A stretch of 64,000 bases of DNA from Aminobacter sp039907765 (lineage in GTDB: Bacteria > Pseudomonadota > Alphaproteobacteria > Rhizobiales > Rhizobiaceae). The stretch's first letter is position 1, and each line of letters opens with the position of its first letter. Position numbers and translations under genes: made by a program. The stretch is taken from positions 124,001 to 188,000 of the forward strand of contig NZ_JARDJI010000007.1 in NCBI RefSeq assembly GCF_039907765.1. Direction: 5' to 3'. The notes below the pieces were generated by a model that made no database searches, was not told the origin of the DNA, and was given only the letters and a program-made list of their open reading frames with translations. Shown piece after piece: positions 1 to 10,604 of the stretch.

Positions 1-569
1 TCGGTGAAACCGAGGTTCCTCAGCCGGCGGAAGGCCTGGCGCGTTTCCGGCTGGAACAGGGCGTCGCCCAGCCATTGTTCCGGAAAACGGGCGTCGACGG
101 CTTCCGGGATGACGTTGTAGTCGCCGGCGAGCACGAGTGCTTCCTCCAGCGCCAGCCGCTCGGACGCCCACTTCTCCAGCCGCGCCATCCAAGACAGCTT
201 GTAGGGGAACTTGTCCGAGCCGACCGGATTGCCGTTGGGCAAGTACAGAGAGACGACGCGCAGCGCGCCCCTGTCGGTCGAGAAGACACCTTCGATAAAG
301 CGCGACTGTTCGTCCGAATCATCTCCGGGCAGGCCGCGATTGACTTCGTCGAAGCGGAGCTTCGAAAGTATTGCGACGCCGTTGAAGCCCTTTTGGCCAT
401 GCGTTTCGACATTGTAGCCGAGCGCCTCAGCTTCCAGTCGCGGGAACTGTTCGTCCACCGACTTGATTTCTTGCAGGCAGACGATGTCCGGATCGCTCTC
501 CTTGAGCCAATGCAGCAAGTTGTCGATACGGGCTCTTACGCCGTTGATATTCCAGGTCACGATCTTCAT
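1..569 (-). CDS. xthA: Exodeoxyribonuclease III, C-terminus cut by window edge
   Basis: AP endonuclease and 3'-5' exonuclease of base excision repair, from the EEP (exonuclease-endonuclease-phosphatase) superfamily. The first ~189 residues are present; the family is usually about 260, so the C-terminal quarter lies beyond position 1. Family residues can be read: N7 in WNING, the metal ligand E34 in CLQEIK, Y109 in LYLPNG, and D150/N152 in AGDYNV. The ATG at 567-569 gives the canonical MKIVTWNING start. It is divergent from the permease gene, with 136 bp between them that contain a perfect AT-rich palindrome. The family call is secure. Confidence 0.93.
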   Translation of the reverse strand, partial: MKIVTWNINGVRARIDNLLHWLKESDPDIVCLQEIKSVDEQFPRLEAEALGYNVETHGQKGFNGVAILSKLRFDEVNRGLPGDDSDEQSRFIEGVFSTDRGALRVVSLYLPNGNPVGSDKFPYKLSWMARLEKWASERLALEEALVLAGDYNVIPEAVDARFPEQWLGDALFQPETRQAFRRLRNLGFT

Positions 570-581
570 GAAAATCACGCG

Positions 582-596
582 ATTATTTCAAATAAT
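582..596. promoter_or_regulatory. 15-bp AT-rich perfect palindrome between divergent genes
   Basis: ATTATTT-C-AAATAAT, a perfect inverted repeat, lies 13 bp upstream of the xthA start and about 110 bp upstream of the permease start. Such an AT-rich dyad is unusual in this GC-rich sequence and could be an operator. No regulator can be named. Confidence 0.3.
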
Positions 597-705
597 TCTT
601 GATAGCCGTTGAGGCCGTTCCAGACGATCCTGCATCATCCTTCGGAGGAAGGGAACCGGTTTCCTTTGGCATATTGGGACCGGTTGGCAAAAGGGGAACA
701 ATGCC

Positions 706-2190
<1,485 letters not shown>

Positions 2191-2211
2191 TCGAGCCCAC
2201 ATCAAACCGGG

Positions 2212-2237
2212 AAAGGCCGCCACAGGGCGGCCTTTTT
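2212..2237 (+). terminator. Rho-independent terminator of the permease gene
   Basis: A 7-bp perfect stem GGCCGCC/GGCGGCC with loop ACAG is preceded by AAA and followed by TTTTT, 22 bases after the permease stop codon. It also lies downstream of the convergent VOC gene and could work both ways. Confidence 0.88.
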
Positions 2238-2257
2238 CATTTCGGGCGGCGTGGGCG

Positions 2258-2641
2258 TCAGTCCGGCTTGCGCTCCACCAGGCCGATCATGTTGCCGGCG
2301 GGATCCTTCAGGAAGGCCATCCACTCGCTTTCGCCGGCCGGGCCGAAGACGCCCTCGGTATCGCGATGCATCAGCGCGGGTGCCGCGGTGAAGGCGACGC
2401 CATCGTCGGTGGCCTTCCGGTGAAAGGCCGCGAGGTCGTCGATGTCGAGATAGACGGTGCCTTGCGGCACCCCGCCGGTGAAGAACAGGCGCGCGCCGCC
2501 GACGACGATGAAGGCGATGCCCGGCGGGTCGTAGCGAGCGTGGACGGGCAGGCCAAGCACGTCGAGCCAGAAGCCGAGCGTGGCGTCGATGTCCCGGCCG
2601 GCCGAGAGCGCAACCTGGCGGAGCGCTCGAGGCGGGCTCAT
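2258..2641 (-). CDS. VOC-family (glyoxalase/bleomycin-resistance fold) protein
   Basis: Small 127-residue protein with the beta-alpha-beta-beta-beta pattern of the vicinal oxygen chelate fold: a start like RQVALSAGRDIDATLGFW, a central strand with VYLDIDDLAAFH, and the typical C-terminal KDPAGNMIGLVE. Members include glyoxalases, dioxygenases and antibiotic-binding proteins; the reaction here cannot be told. Its ATG lies 1 base beyond the erpA stop codon, so it is very likely cotranscribed with erpA and downstream of it. No specific active-site set was matched. Confidence 0.75.
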   Translation of the reverse strand: MSPPRALRQVALSAGRDIDATLGFWLDVLGLPVHARYDPPGIAFIVVGGARLFFTGGVPQGTVYLDIDDLAAFHRKATDDGVAFTAAPALMHRDTEGVFGPAGESEWMAFLKDPAGNMIGLVERKPD

Positions 2642-2642
2642 G

Positions 2643-2990
2643 CTAGACGGAGAAGCTGGTGCCGCAGCCGCAGCCGGCGACCGCGTTGGGGTTCTTGATC
2701 TGGAACGACTGGCCCATCAGGTCGTCGACGAAATCGACCACCGAGCCGCCCATGTAGACGAGCGACAGGTCGTCGATCAGCAGCGTCGCGCCATTCTTCT
2801 CGATGGCGATGTCGTCGGCGTTGGCGCCCTCGACCAGGTCGAACTTGTAGGAGAAGCCGGAGCAGCCGCCGCCCTCGACCGAGATGCGCAACGCCGTCTT
2901 GCCGGGCTCGCCGGCGACGATCTTGGCGATCCGCCTGGCTGCGGCGTCGGTCATCTCGACTTTCATTGCGGTCTTGGCATCTGCGCCCAT
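2643..2990 (-). CDS. erpA: Iron-sulfur cluster insertion protein, ErpA/HesB type
   Basis: A-type carrier that delivers Fe-S clusters to apo-proteins. It is 115 residues long, with the three conserved cysteines at C43 (GGGCSGFSY) and C107/C109 (AGCGCGTSF). The ATG at 2988-2990 is chosen because AAGGTGA sits 8 bases upstream on this strand and because it gives normal family length; an upstream in-frame extension has no support. Divergent from dgt and probably cotranscribed with the downstream VOC gene. The IscA/ErpA split cannot be settled by reading alone, but the C-terminal CGCG motif and lack of an isc operon favour ErpA. Confidence 0.9.
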   Translation of the reverse strand: MGADAKTAMKVEMTDAAARRIAKIVAGEPGKTALRISVEGGGCSGFSYKFDLVEGANADDIAIEKNGATLLIDDLSLVYMGGSVVDFVDDLMGQSFQIKNPNAVAGCGCGTSFSV

Positions 2991-3061
2991 TGGCGTCACC
3001 TTGCGTTCGGTTTCCCATGATAGGTATGAAGCGACCTGAGGCAAGTCAACTGGTGGGGAGT

Positions 3062-4282
3062 ATGGACGGCGAGCGACAACTTGGCGACATCGGCTTCGGC
3101 TATCGCCCGCGGGCGGCCTATGCCTGCGATCCGGCGCGGTCACGCGGGCGCTTCGTCGACGAGGTCGAGAGCCCGACGCGGACGCCGTTCCAGCGCGACC
3201 GCGACCGCATCATCCATTCGACCGCCTTCCGCCGCCTGAAGCACAAGACCCAGGTCTTCGTCGCGCATGAGGGCGACCATTTCCGCACCCGGCTGACGCA
3301 CACCATCGAGGTGGCGCAGATCGCGCGCGCGCTGGCCCGCGCCCTGCGCTGCGACGAGGACCTGGCCGAGGCGATCGCGCTGGTGCACGACTTCGGCCAC
3401 ACGCCCTTCGGCCACACCGGCGAGGACGCGCTGAACGCGAAAATGGCAGCCTGGGGCGGCTTCGATCACAACGCCCAGTCGCTGCGCGTGGTGACCAAGC
3501 TGGAGCGGCGTTATGCCGAGTTCGACGGCCTCAACCTGACCTGGGAGACGCTGGAAGGGCTGGTCAAGCACAACGGGCCGCTGACCGACGCTGCCGGCAA
3601 GGGGCTGAAGGGCCCGGTGCCGCAGGCGATCCTCGACTATTGCCAGCTTCACGACCTCGAACTCGACCGCTTCGCCAGCCTCGAGGCCCAGTGCGCGGCG
3701 ATCGCCGACGACATCGCCTACAACACCCATGACATCGACGACGGGCTGAGGGCGGGGCTGCTGACGTTGGACATGCTGGAAGAAGTCGCGCTGCCGGCAT
3801 CGATCCTGAAGGGTGTGCGCGAGCGTTACCCGGCGTTGGATGACGTGCGAACCGGGCACGAACTGATGCGCCGGCAGATCACCATCTTCGTCGAGGACGT
3901 GATTTCGACGGCGGCAGCCAGGATCGAGCGCCTGAAGCCGGCAAGCGCCGACGAGGTGAGGGCGGCCGGCGAGGCTATGGTGACGTTCTCCGTCGAGATG
4001 ACGGCGCTGGAGAAGGACTTGAAGGCCTTCCTGTACCGCAACATGTACCGCCACCCCGAGGTGATGCGCGTGCGCGCCAACGCCGACACCATTGTGCGCG
4101 AGCTGTTCGACGCCTATTTCGCCGATCCCCGCGCTATGCCCGAGGGCTGGCGCGAGGGGCTCGACCGCTGCGAGGACAGGGTCAAGGCGAGGGCGGTGGC
4201 CGATTTCCTGGCGGGCATGACCGACACCTACGCGGTCAAGGAGCACCGACGCTTGTTTGACCATACGCCCGATTTGGTTTAG
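3062..4282 (+). CDS. dgt: Deoxyguanosinetriphosphate triphosphohydrolase-like protein
   Basis: HD-domain dNTP triphosphohydrolase that hydrolyses dNTP to deoxynucleoside and triphosphate. With the start used here it has 406 residues. The HD metal site is visible as H80 (RTRLTHTIEV) and H109-D110 in HDFGHTPFGH, with the family block RDRDRIIHSTAFRRLKHKTQ just before. Alternative in-frame ATGs lie at 3017 and 3026; 3062 is preferred because the alphaproteobacterial family begins close to the LGDIGFGYRPRAAY block, although its GGGGAG sits unusually near the ATG. Followed 62 bases later by argS in the same direction, an arrangement common in this order. Confidence 0.9.
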   Translation: MDGERQLGDIGFGYRPRAAYACDPARSRGRFVDEVESPTRTPFQRDRDRIIHSTAFRRLKHKTQVFVAHEGDHFRTRLTHTIEVAQIARALARALRCDEDLAEAIALVHDFGHTPFGHTGEDALNAKMAAWGGFDHNAQSLRVVTKLERRYAEFDGLNLTWETLEGLVKHNGPLTDAAGKGLKGPVPQAILDYCQLHDLELDRFASLEAQCAAIADDIAYNTHDIDDGLRAGLLTLDMLEEVALPASILKGVRERYPALDDVRTGHELMRRQITIFVEDVISTAAARIERLKPASADEVRAAGEAMVTFSVEMTALEKDLKAFLYRNMYRHPEVMRVRANADTIVRELFDAYFADPRAMPEGWREGLDRCEDRVKARAVADFLAGMTDTYAVKEHRRLFDHTPDLV

Positions 4283-4344
4283 GCCGGGCGCAATTTTCCG
4301 GCATTCCTGCCGGTCGACACGCAATGCCATTCAGAGCCGAGCAA

Positions 4345-6102
4345 ATGAACATTTTCGCCGATTTCAACGAGCGGATCACCAAAGCCGTCGAAGCGCTTGA
4401 ATTGACTCCGAAAGATGGCGGCGTGCTCGACCTGACGCGCATTGCCGTGGAGCCGCCGCGAGACGCGACGCATGGCGATCTCGCGACCAATGCGGCCATG
4501 GTGCTGGCGAAGCCGACCGGGCAGAACCCGCGCGCGCTGGCCGAACGGCTGGTGGCGGAACTCGCCAAGGACGCCGACGTCGCCAAGGCCGAGGTGGCAG
4601 GACCCGGCTTCGTCAACCTCAGGCTCAAGGACGGCTTCTGGCAGAAGCACCTTGCCGGCCTGCTCGAGAGCGGCGCCGATTACGGTCGCTCGGGCATCGG
4701 CAAGAAGAAGCGCGTCAACGTCGAATATGTTTCGGCCAACCCGACCGGCCCGATGCATGTCGGTCATTGCCGCGGCGCGGTGGTGGGCGACACGCTCGCC
4801 AACATCCTCGACTTCGCCGGCTATGACGTGACCAAGGAATATTACATCAACGACGCCGGCGTGCAGATCGACGTGCTCGGCCGCTCGGTGATGCTGCGTT
4901 ATCGCGAGGCGCTGGGCGAGGCGATCGGCGAGATTCCAGCCGGGCTCTATCCGGGCGACTATCTGGTGCCGGTCGGCCAGGCGTTGGCCAGGGAATTCGG
5001 CCCGAAACTGCTGGAGATGCCCGAGGACGAGGCGATGGCCATCGTCAAGGAGCGCACGATTGCGGCGATGATGGAGATGATCCGCGAGGATCTGGCGCTC
5101 CTCAACGTGCGCCACGAGGTGTTCTTCTCCGAGCGCACGCTGCATGCCGACAACGCCAAGGCCATCCGCGCGGCGATCAGCGACCTCACGCTCAAGGGCC
5201 ACATCTACAAGGGCAAGCTGCCGCCTCCCAAGGGCGAGAAGCCGGACGACTGGGAAGACCGCGAGCAGACGCTGTTCCGCTCGACCGAGGTCGGCGACGA
5301 CATGGACCGGCCGCTGGTCAAGTCGGACGGCGCCTTCACCTATTTCGCCGCCGACGTCGCCTACCTCAAGGACAAGGTCGATCGCGGCTTCGAGGAACTC
5401 GTGTTCGTGCTCGGCGCCGACCATGGCGGCTACGTCAAGCGCATGGAAGCGCTGGCGCGGGCGGTGACCGGTGGCGCGGTGAAGCTCGACGTGCTTCTGT
5501 GCCAGCTGGTCAAGCTGTATCGCGACGGCGAGCCGGTGCGCATGTCCAAGCGGGCGGGGGAGTTCGTGACCCTGCGCGACGTGGTCGAGGAAGTCGGCCG
5601 CGATGCGATCCGCTTCATGATGCTCTACCGCAAGAGCGATGCACCGCTCGATTTCGACTTCGCCAAGGTGACCGAGCAGTCCAAGGACAACCCGGTGTTC
5701 TACGTGCAGTATGCGTCGGCGCGCACCCACTCGGTGTTCCGGCAGGCCAGGGAGCAGCTCGGCGAGGTCGACCTCGGCCGCGCCAATCTCTTGGCCCATG
5801 TCGACCGGCTGACCGACGAAGGCGAGATCGCCCTGGTCAAGAAGCTGGCGGAATATCCGCGCCTGATCGAGTCCGCGGCGCAGTCGATGGAGCCGCACAG
5901 GCTGGCATTCTACCTCTACGACCTCGCCAGCACGTTCCACGGACACTGGAACCGCGGAACGGACAACCCCGACTTACGCTTTGTTAAGGTTAACGATCCA
6001 GAATTGACCTATGCCAGACTCGGGCTGGTGCAGGCTGTTTCGGACGTCTTGACGTCGGGCCTGGCGTTGATCGGAGCGGAAGCCCCCACCGAAATGCGCT
6101 AG
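4345..6102 (+). CDS. argS: Arginyl-tRNA synthetase
   Basis: Class I aminoacyl-tRNA synthetase, 585 residues, normal for the family. The N-terminal Arg-tRNA synthetase domain begins MNIFADFNER. The HIGH-like motif is HVGH at residues 138-141 (ANPTGPMHVGHCRG) and the KMSKS-like loop reads RMSKRAGEF near residue 395. The C-terminal DALR anticodon-binding domain ends the protein. Start at 4345 is chosen over an upstream in-frame ATG at 4324 because it gives the canonical family N-terminus. It is followed after about 100 bases by the SPOR-domain gene. Confidence 0.95.
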   Translation: MNIFADFNERITKAVEALELTPKDGGVLDLTRIAVEPPRDATHGDLATNAAMVLAKPTGQNPRALAERLVAELAKDADVAKAEVAGPGFVNLRLKDGFWQKHLAGLLESGADYGRSGIGKKKRVNVEYVSANPTGPMHVGHCRGAVVGDTLANILDFAGYDVTKEYYINDAGVQIDVLGRSVMLRYREALGEAIGEIPAGLYPGDYLVPVGQALAREFGPKLLEMPEDEAMAIVKERTIAAMMEMIREDLALLNVRHEVFFSERTLHADNAKAIRAAISDLTLKGHIYKGKLPPPKGEKPDDWEDREQTLFRSTEVGDDMDRPLVKSDGAFTYFAADVAYLKDKVDRGFEELVFVLGADHGGYVKRMEALARAVTGGAVKLDVLLCQLVKLYRDGEPVRMSKRAGEFVTLRDVVEEVGRDAIRFMMLYRKSDAPLDFDFAKVTEQSKDNPVFYVQYASARTHSVFRQAREQLGEVDLGRANLLAHVDRLTDEGEIALVKKLAEYPRLIESAAQSMEPHRLAFYLYDLASTFHGHWNRGTDNPDLRFVKVNDPELTYARLGLVQAVSDVLTSGLALIGAEAPTEMR

Positions 6103-6205
6103 GTTTCCTGGGATTTCCTGTCACCTTTTGCCCACATTGCGCTGGTAAGGGCCAACCTTACGCGATGTCTTCGGATGTCCGAAAAGTGCGAGTTCGGGAA
6201 AACTA

Positions 6206-9200
6206 ATGGCAGACAGAACCCAGCTGAAGATCGCCGACAACAAGAATGATTTCGCCGACGAGGATCCGTTCGCTGAACTGACGCGGATCATGGGATTCGA
6301 CCCACGCCAGCCGGTCGTGCGCCAGGATTCCGGCGCGCCCGCGGGACGTGCGGAGCCGGCGATGGACGACGATTTCGGCATCGACCTGGAAAAGGAACTG
6401 CTCGGCGAATTGGCCGGCGACGACCTGGCGGCCGCGCCCGAACGCGAGGCGCCCGCCGCCTACGAAACTCGTGTGGCCTATGAGGCACCTGCCGCCTACG
6501 AGGCTTCCGAAGCGCCCTACGAGGATACGGCGCCGCCGCAGCTTGCCGTCGAGTCCGAATACGAGCCCTATACCGCCCAGGCCTATGCCGCCCAGGAGCC
6601 GGCCTACGGGCGGGCCCCGGAGCCCGAATACGAGCCCGCATTCGAGGCCGATGCGTTCGACGACGCGGTCGCCGCTTCGTTCGACGAGGGTCTTGCGCTC
6701 GAGGACGAGCTGGTCGAGGCGCCCGAATACCAGGCTGCGCCGCAGGTCGACCGTAAACAGCATGTCGCATCGACAGTGGAAGCCGGCCAGGCGTTCGACG
6801 ACGCGCTGGATAAATCCTTCGAACAGCATTTCACGCTCGAGGACGAGGTGCTGCCGGCCGACGAGGAGGCTGCCGCCATGGTCGAGGCGCAGCCCGTGTA
6901 CGAGGCCACGGCGGCCGAGCACGACCTGGACGTCGCTTTCGATTCCGCCCTGGCCGATGTCGACATGGATTTTGCGGTCCACGGCGACGAGGCCCATGCA
7001 TCCGCCGACAAGTACGAGGCCGGCTACGCGCCCGCGGATGAAACGGAGATGACTCTCAGCGGCTACGAGCCGGTCGAGACGGCCGCCTATGCGGGCGAAG
7101 ACATGGCCGTGGAAATGCCTTCGGCGGCTCCGGTCGCGCAGGCACAGGACTATGACGAGTTCGAGCGCCGGCTGCAGGATGCCCTGACCGACGAGCCTGC
7201 CTACGAGGCGCCGGCTGTCGCCGTTTCGGCCTACGAACCGGTCGCTGTACGGCAGGCCGAACCGGTGGCGCGCACGGAAGACAGCCTGGAGGACGAGCTC
7301 AACGCCTTGCTCGGCACCATGAGCAGCCAGGCCAAGGCTCTGTCCAATCCCGTCGTCGTGCCGCTTCGTCCGGCGGCCTCGCCGGTGATGCCGGCGGACG
7401 CGCCTGCCCATTCCAAGTCGCTGTGGGCACCGGCACAGCCGGCCGAAATCGAGCCGCAGCCGGTCGAGGCCGGCTTTGCCGTGGCTTCGGCGGCAGACGA
7501 GCCCGTCTATGCCGAGCCGACCTATGCGGAACCGGCCTATGCCGAGCCGACCTACGACAGGCAGGCTGATGATGAAGTGAGCTTCGACGACGAGGCCTTC
7601 GACCTGGCGTTCGAACGCAGCAGCGAGGCCGAGGCGGCCGCACCGGTCGAGCCGGCAGCAGCGCCGGTCCAGCCCGCGCCGGACCGTCCGCTAGCGGCTT
7701 CGCGCTACGAGCATGCCCGCAGCTGGGGGCTCGGTACGCCGGTCGCGCCGCGTTCGTCGCCGATGTCGGACTATCCTGCATACAGGCCTCAGGTCGCCGC
7801 TGCGCAGCCTGTCGCCGCCGCGGTTGCCGCCCCGGCCGTGGCCAGCTACCAGGCGCCGCGCGCCGAGGTTCCGGCCTACGAGCCTGAGGTCGAGGCGACC
7901 GACGACATGCAGGACGACCTCGAGGCGGAACTGTTCGCTGCCGTTTCGGCGGTGGACGAGGCGCCGGACATCGAGACCGTCGACGTTCCCGAGAAGGCGA
8001 TCGCGCTTGCCGACGACCTGGACATTCCCGAGCTGACGTTCGAGGACGAGACGCCGCCGGCTTCCGCCTACGACGATCTTGAGGGCGAGTTCTCCAGCCT
8101 GATGAACGAGATGCAGGCCGCCGAGCCGGCGCCAGCCCCGGCGTCGTCCAGCTATGCGTCGAACCCTTACGCAGCCGGCTTCGACCGCCAGGCGCTGCGC
8201 GAGGCGACGCCTGCGCGACCGGCCGAATTTCCTGCCGCAGCAGCTGCCGGCGCCATTGCCTCGGCCGCCGCAGCCTATGCCGGCAGCGACCGGTCCTTCG
8301 CAAGGGGCGGCGACCACGACGCGCGCACCGCACCGCAGGCGCAGTCCGGGGCATCGCATGACGAGTTCGCCTTCGATCCGGATTTCGACGAGGCCATGGC
8401 AGCCTCCGAGCTGCCCGGTTCGCCGGCTGCGGCCCGTCCCGCCCGTCGCGGCCTGATGATCGCAGCCATCGTCGGCGCGGTTGCCGTCATTGGCGGCATC
8501 GGCGCGCTCGCCCTGTCGTTCGGTGGCAGCGACGGTGCCGACACCCCGGTCGTGCTCAAGGCCGATGACGGCCCGATGAAGGTCAGGCCCGAAAACCCGG
8601 GCGGCGCGATTGTCCCCAACCAGGACAACAAGGTTTATGACCGCGTCGCCGGCGGAAGCGCGACCGCCACGCCGACGCAAGAGAAGCTCGTGACCAACAC
8701 GGAAGAGCCGATCGACGTCGTGGCGCAGGAAGCCGAGGCGCGTGCCAGCGACAATGTCGCGGCAGGCGAAGAGCAGGCCGCCGCTCCGAAGTCGGAGGAC
8801 CGCGTTCAGCAGGCGATCGAGGCTGACCAGCCGGTGTCGGACGACGAGACCGCTGCGGTTGCGCCGCGCAAGGTGCGCACCATGGTGGTGAGGCCCGACG
8901 GCTCGCTGGTCCCCCGCGAAGACCCGGCTCCGGCACCGCAGGTGGCGGCGACCGAACCGGCCGATCCGGCACCGCAGCGCGTCGCCGAGCCTGGCGCCGA
9001 GGCGACGGGCACCGTTCCCGCCGCCGCCAAGCCGGCTCTCGCGCCGGTCCCGGCAAAGCCTGCCCAGTCCGCCGAAACGCCTGCCAGCGCCCCGATCGCG
9101 CCGCAGCGCCCGTCCGAGCAGCCGGTCAACGTGGTTGGCGAGGTCAAGCCTGACCAGGTGGCGGCGCTTGCACCTGCGGCGCCCGCCACGGCCGCGGCCG

Positions 9201-9442
9201 GCGCCTGGGCCATGCAGATCGCCTCGCAGCCGAGCGAAGAGGCGGCGAAGTCGACCTACCAGGACCTGCTGCGCCGCTACAACGGCGTGCTCAATGGCCG
9301 CGAGGTCAGCATCGTCAAGGCCGAGATCGCCGGCAAGGGCACCTTCTGGCGCGTCCGTGTGCCGGCCGGCACCCGCAACGACGCGGTGGCGCTGTGCGAA
9401 AGCTACAAGTCGGCCGGCGGCAACTGCTTCGTCTCGAAGTAA
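6206..9442 (+). CDS. Large acidic SPOR-domain inner-membrane protein
   Basis: A 1078-residue bitopic protein. Residues 1 to about 745 are acidic, low-complexity and probably disordered and cytoplasmic, rich in Glu, Ala, Tyr and Pro with tandem YAEP-type units around residues 433-452. One membrane segment follows at about 749-775, after a basic RPARRG stop. A periplasmic Pro/Ala-rich linker leads to a C-terminal SPOR domain (about 1000-1078) that should bind denuded peptidoglycan glycan strands. Position between argS and nagZ matches the polar-growth SPOR proteins of Rhizobiales (RgsS-like); that equivalence is inferred from position and architecture only. A terminator hairpin follows the stop. 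Confidence 0.85.
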   Translation: MADRTQLKIADNKNDFADEDPFAELTRIMGFDPRQPVVRQDSGAPAGRAEPAMDDDFGIDLEKELLGELAGDDLAAAPEREAPAAYETRVAYEAPAAYEASEAPYEDTAPPQLAVESEYEPYTAQAYAAQEPAYGRAPEPEYEPAFEADAFDDAVAASFDEGLALEDELVEAPEYQAAPQVDRKQHVASTVEAGQAFDDALDKSFEQHFTLEDEVLPADEEAAAMVEAQPVYEATAAEHDLDVAFDSALADVDMDFAVHGDEAHASADKYEAGYAPADETEMTLSGYEPVETAAYAGEDMAVEMPSAAPVAQAQDYDEFERRLQDALTDEPAYEAPAVAVSAYEPVAVRQAEPVARTEDSLEDELNALLGTMSSQAKALSNPVVVPLRPAASPVMPADAPAHSKSLWAPAQPAEIEPQPVEAGFAVASAADEPVYAEPTYAEPAYAEPTYDRQADDEVSFDDEAFDLAFERSSEAEAAAPVEPAAAPVQPAPDRPLAASRYEHARSWGLGTPVAPRSSPMSDYPAYRPQVAAAQPVAAAVAAPAVASYQAPRAEVPAYEPEVEATDDMQDDLEAELFAAVSAVDEAPDIETVDVPEKAIALADDLDIPELTFEDETPPASAYDDLEGEFSSLMNEMQAAEPAPAPASSSYASNPYAAGFDRQALREATPARPAEFPAAAAAGAIASAAAAYAGSDRSFARGGDHDARTAPQAQSGASHDEFAFDPDFDEAMAASELPGSPAAARPARRGLMIAAIVGAVAVIGGIGALALSFGGSDGADTPVVLKADDGPMKVRPENPGGAIVPNQDNKVYDRVAGGSATATPTQEKLVTNTEEPIDVVAQEAEARASDNVAAGEEQAAAPKSEDRVQQAIEADQPVSDDETAAVAPRKVRTMVVRPDGSLVPREDPAPAPQVAATEPADPAPQRVAEPGAEATGTVPAAAKPALAPVPAKPAQSAETPASAPIAPQRPSEQPVNVVGEVKPDQVAALAPAAPATAAAGAWAMQIASQPSEEAAKSTYQDLLRRYNGVLNGREVSIVKAEIAGKGTFWRVRVPAGTRNDAVALCESYKSAGGNCFVSK

Positions 9443-9470
9443 CGCCCGGCAGGCTGAGACATCGGTAAGC

Positions 9471-9498
9471 AACGGCGCGGCTCTGCTGCGCCGTTTTT
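9471..9498 (+). terminator. Rho-independent terminator after the SPOR gene
   Basis: An 8-bp stem AACGGCGC/GCGCCGTT with a 9-base loop is followed by a T run (TTTTT from 9494). It lies 28 bases after the SPOR stop codon and upstream of nagZ, separating two transcription units or attenuating read-through. Confidence 0.75.
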
Positions 9499-9560
9499 CA
9501 TTTCCGGGCCACGATCCGGCGCGATTCTATCCCCTGGCAAAAGGCGCTAAGCTTCCCGAC

Positions 9561-10580
9561 ATGACCGAATCAAAATCGATGATCCTGGGCTGTGCAGGCC
9601 TTTCGCTTACTCCCGAAGAAGTCGCGTTCTACCGGCGCGAGCGGCCCTGGGGGTTCATCCTGTTTGCCCGCAACGTCAAGGAGCCGGAGCAGATCCGAGA
9701 CCTGGTCGCATCGATGCGCGACAGCGTGGGACGCCCGGAAGCCCCGGTGTTCATCGACCAGGAGGGCGGCCGGGTGCAGCGCCTGCGGCCACCGCTGGCG
9801 CCCAACTATCCGGCTGGAGGGGCGCTCGGCGCGCTCTACCGGAGCGACCGCGAGGCGGGCCTGAGGGCGACCTGGCTGCATGCCCGGCTGCATGCCTTCG
9901 ATCTGAGCCGCTACGGCATCACGGCAGACTGCCTGCCGGTGCTCGACGTGCCCGTGGAAGGGGCGAGCGACGTCATCGGCGCGCGCGCCTATGACCGCGA
10001 CCCGGCCGTCGTGGCTGCTCTCGGCCTTGCTGCCGCCGAAGGCCTGCTGGCCGGCGGAGTGCTGCCGGTCATGAAACATGTTCCGGGCCATGGCCGGGCG
10101 ACCGCCGACACGCATTTCGAGCTGCCCACCGTCCACACGCCGCTCGACGAACTGCGCGCCCACGACTTCGCGCCGTTCAAGGCCCTCAATCACCTGCCGA
10201 TCGCCATGACCGCGCATGTCATCTATAGTGCCGTCGATCCCGACGCGCCGGCGACGACCTCGCGCAAGGTGATCGAGGAGATCGTGCGCGGCGAGATCGG
10301 CTTCGACGGGCTTCTGGTCAGCGACGATACCTCGATGAAGGCACTTTCTGGGGATTTCCCGTCAAAGTCGGAGGCGATCCTTGCAGCAGGCGTCGATCTC
10401 GTCCTTCACTGCAACGGGGTGATGGAGGAGATGGAAGGCATCGCCTCGCGCGCTCTTCCGCTGGCTGGCAGGTCGCTGGAACGCGCCGAGGCGGCGCTTG
10501 AGGCGATCACGACTGGCGACGGCCACGACGAAGCATCGATCAGGGCAGAATTCGGTCACTATTTCGAGGCAGTTGCATAG
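9561..10580 (+). CDS. nagZ: Beta-N-acetylhexosaminidase NagZ (GH3)
   Basis: Cytoplasmic glycoside hydrolase family 3 enzyme that removes GlcNAc from 1,6-anhydro-muropeptides in peptidoglycan recycling. It has 339 residues. Family blocks seen: IDQEGGRVQRL (about 65-75), the histidine-bearing catalytic loop KHVPGHGRATADTH (about 173-186), and SDDTSMKAL with the nucleophile aspartate (about 254). Start is the ATG at 9561 giving MTESKSMILGCAG; the longer frame upstream only reads through the SPOR gene in another frame. Followed by scpA-scpB, a conserved order in Rhizobiales. Confidence 0.93.
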   Translation: MTESKSMILGCAGLSLTPEEVAFYRRERPWGFILFARNVKEPEQIRDLVASMRDSVGRPEAPVFIDQEGGRVQRLRPPLAPNYPAGGALGALYRSDREAGLRATWLHARLHAFDLSRYGITADCLPVLDVPVEGASDVIGARAYDRDPAVVAALGLAAAEGLLAGGVLPVMKHVPGHGRATADTHFELPTVHTPLDELRAHDFAPFKALNHLPIAMTAHVIYSAVDPDAPATTSRKVIEEIVRGEIGFDGLLVSDDTSMKALSGDFPSKSEAILAAGVDLVLHCNGVMEEMEGIASRALPLAGRSLERAEAALEAITTGDGHDEASIRAEFGHYFEAVA

Positions 10581-10604
10581 CCTCTCAAGCAGAAGGCGCG
10601 GATC

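Noticed and set aside
4279..5946. A 555-codon minus-strand frame opposite argS
   Set aside because: Antisense shadow; argS motifs on the plus strand are intact.
7691..9472. A 593-codon minus-strand frame opposite the SPOR gene
   Set aside because: Low-complexity Arg/Gly-rich shadow with no domain; the plus strand has a membrane segment and a SPOR domain.
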